Positions 39,905 through 40,164 of a stretch of 40,164 nucleotides of DNA are shown one piece after another. The position numbers were made by a program, and so were the translations under genes. The notes below the pieces were generated by a model. That model saw nothing but the letters and a program-made list of their open reading frames with translations, did not search any database and was not told the DNA's origin. This stretch comes from an uncultured Oscillospiraceae bacterium (GTDB taxonomy: Bacteria; Bacillota; Clostridia; Oscillospirales; Acutalibacteraceae). The stretch spans positions 1-40,164 of the forward strand of contig UQDO01000015.1 in the NCBI GenBank assembly GCA_900539855.1, in the 5' to 3' direction. Within the stretch, counting starts at the first letter, position 1; each line of letters opens with the position of its first letter.

Positions 39905-40164
39905 TTAACCTTCAAAAGGACCGTCATTATAGAACTTACCATCATGTGGACAAGCTCCGGTACAATCTATCAACGAAATCGGATTATTCAAGCAATACGC
40001 AAACATGTTATTGCCAAGGACACCTCGACCGGTTGAAGCATAACTATCCTCGTTTACAAACCTCTGAGTCGTGGGGTCGTAGTATCTTGAGTTAAGGTAG
40101 TAGAGCCCGGTTTCGGTATCGTAGCAATAGCCGCGGTAGCGGAAGGGATTGAGCGTGCCTACGG
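39905..40164 (-). CDS. RHS-repeat core protein, C-terminal end (partial)
   Basis: The 5' part lies beyond the window edge; 85 codons are seen. The translation contains the RHS-associated core signature: NPFRYRGYCYDTETGLYYLNSRYYDP, QRFVNEDSYASTGRGVLGNNMFAYCLNNP and ISLIDCTG (usually DPTG). After the core comes ACPHDGKFYNDGPFEG and then TAA. RHS proteins form a shell that encloses a variable C-terminal toxin, which normally continues in frame after the DPTG-like motif; here the frame stops 17 codons after it. GC content is visibly higher than in the tip and immunity genes that follow, as usual for RHS loci. Confidence 0.88.
   Translation of the reverse strand, partial: VGTLNPFRYRGYCYDTETGLYYLNSRYYDPTTQRFVNEDSYASTGRGVLGNNMFAYCLNNPISLIDCTGACPHDGKFYNDGPFEG

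Noticed and set aside
1..40164. CRISPR arrays, tRNA or rRNA genes and prophage modules
   Set aside because: No regularly spaced repeats, cloverleaf-type sequence with conserved TTCRANYC arm, rRNA motif or phage structural gene was recognised on either strand.

Overview
The window looks like chromosomal DNA of a low-to-moderate GC Gram-positive anaerobe, most probably a gut-type Clostridia member (Oscillospiraceae/Ruminococcaceae-like). The evidence is strong AGGAGG-type ribosome binding sites with some TTG/GTG starts, many lipobox lipoproteins, membrane-anchored proteins ending in TGD + hydrophobic + basic tails, sigma-A promoters, intrinsic terminators, and glycan-degrading genes. No rRNA, tRNA or CRISPR array was seen. 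The species assignment is inference.

Layout. 86-6042: an oppBCDFA-type peptide ABC importer with its own promoter and terminator. 6181-9486: a heavy-metal efflux cassette (CadC/ArsR-like repressor with operator, a free-standing HMA metal-binding protein and a P1B ATPase), bracketed by two same-orientation copies of a MITE-like repeat and ending in an array of hairpins. 9514-10789: peptidase T. 10902-25038: a compact operon for extracellular glycan handling. It has a 932-aa secreted protein, a 49-aa peptide of unknown function, a GH16 glucanase lipoprotein, two giant surface proteins (1250 and 1278 aa) that alternate jelly-roll modules with InlB-type B-repeats, and an orphan solute-binding lipoprotein. 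25177-28705: an AraC regulator followed by an SDR, a divergent type I dehydroquinase-like protein and a zinc-free quinone-oxidoreductase-like protein. 28726-31593: an AlgI-type MBOAT plus a DHHW/AlgX-like protein, probably O-acetylating a surface polysaccharide. 31605-31918: a dead RAYT-type transposase. 31992-32465 (minus): a small Ser-rich lipoprotein, divergent from 32646-37216, a GH36 alpha-galactosidase and GH2 beta-galactosidase pair. 37343-38131: a C39-like cysteine peptidase domain protein. 38736-40164 (minus): the 3' end of an RHS gene, a lysozyme-like toxin tip and a lipoprotein that is probably its immunity protein.

How the genes fit together. Much of the window serves a saprophytic or commensal life on complex glycans and peptides: binding and cutting polysaccharide at the surface (10902-25038), hydrolysing galactosides (32646-37216), importing and trimming peptides (opp, pepT) and modifying its own surface glycan. 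The metal cassette and the RHS toxin/immunity tip look like exchangeable accessory modules. The best candidates for undescribed biology are the B-repeat/jelly-roll operon with its 49-aa peptide, the RHS tip/immunity pair with an in-frame stop at the tip junction, and the MITE-bracketed metal cassette.
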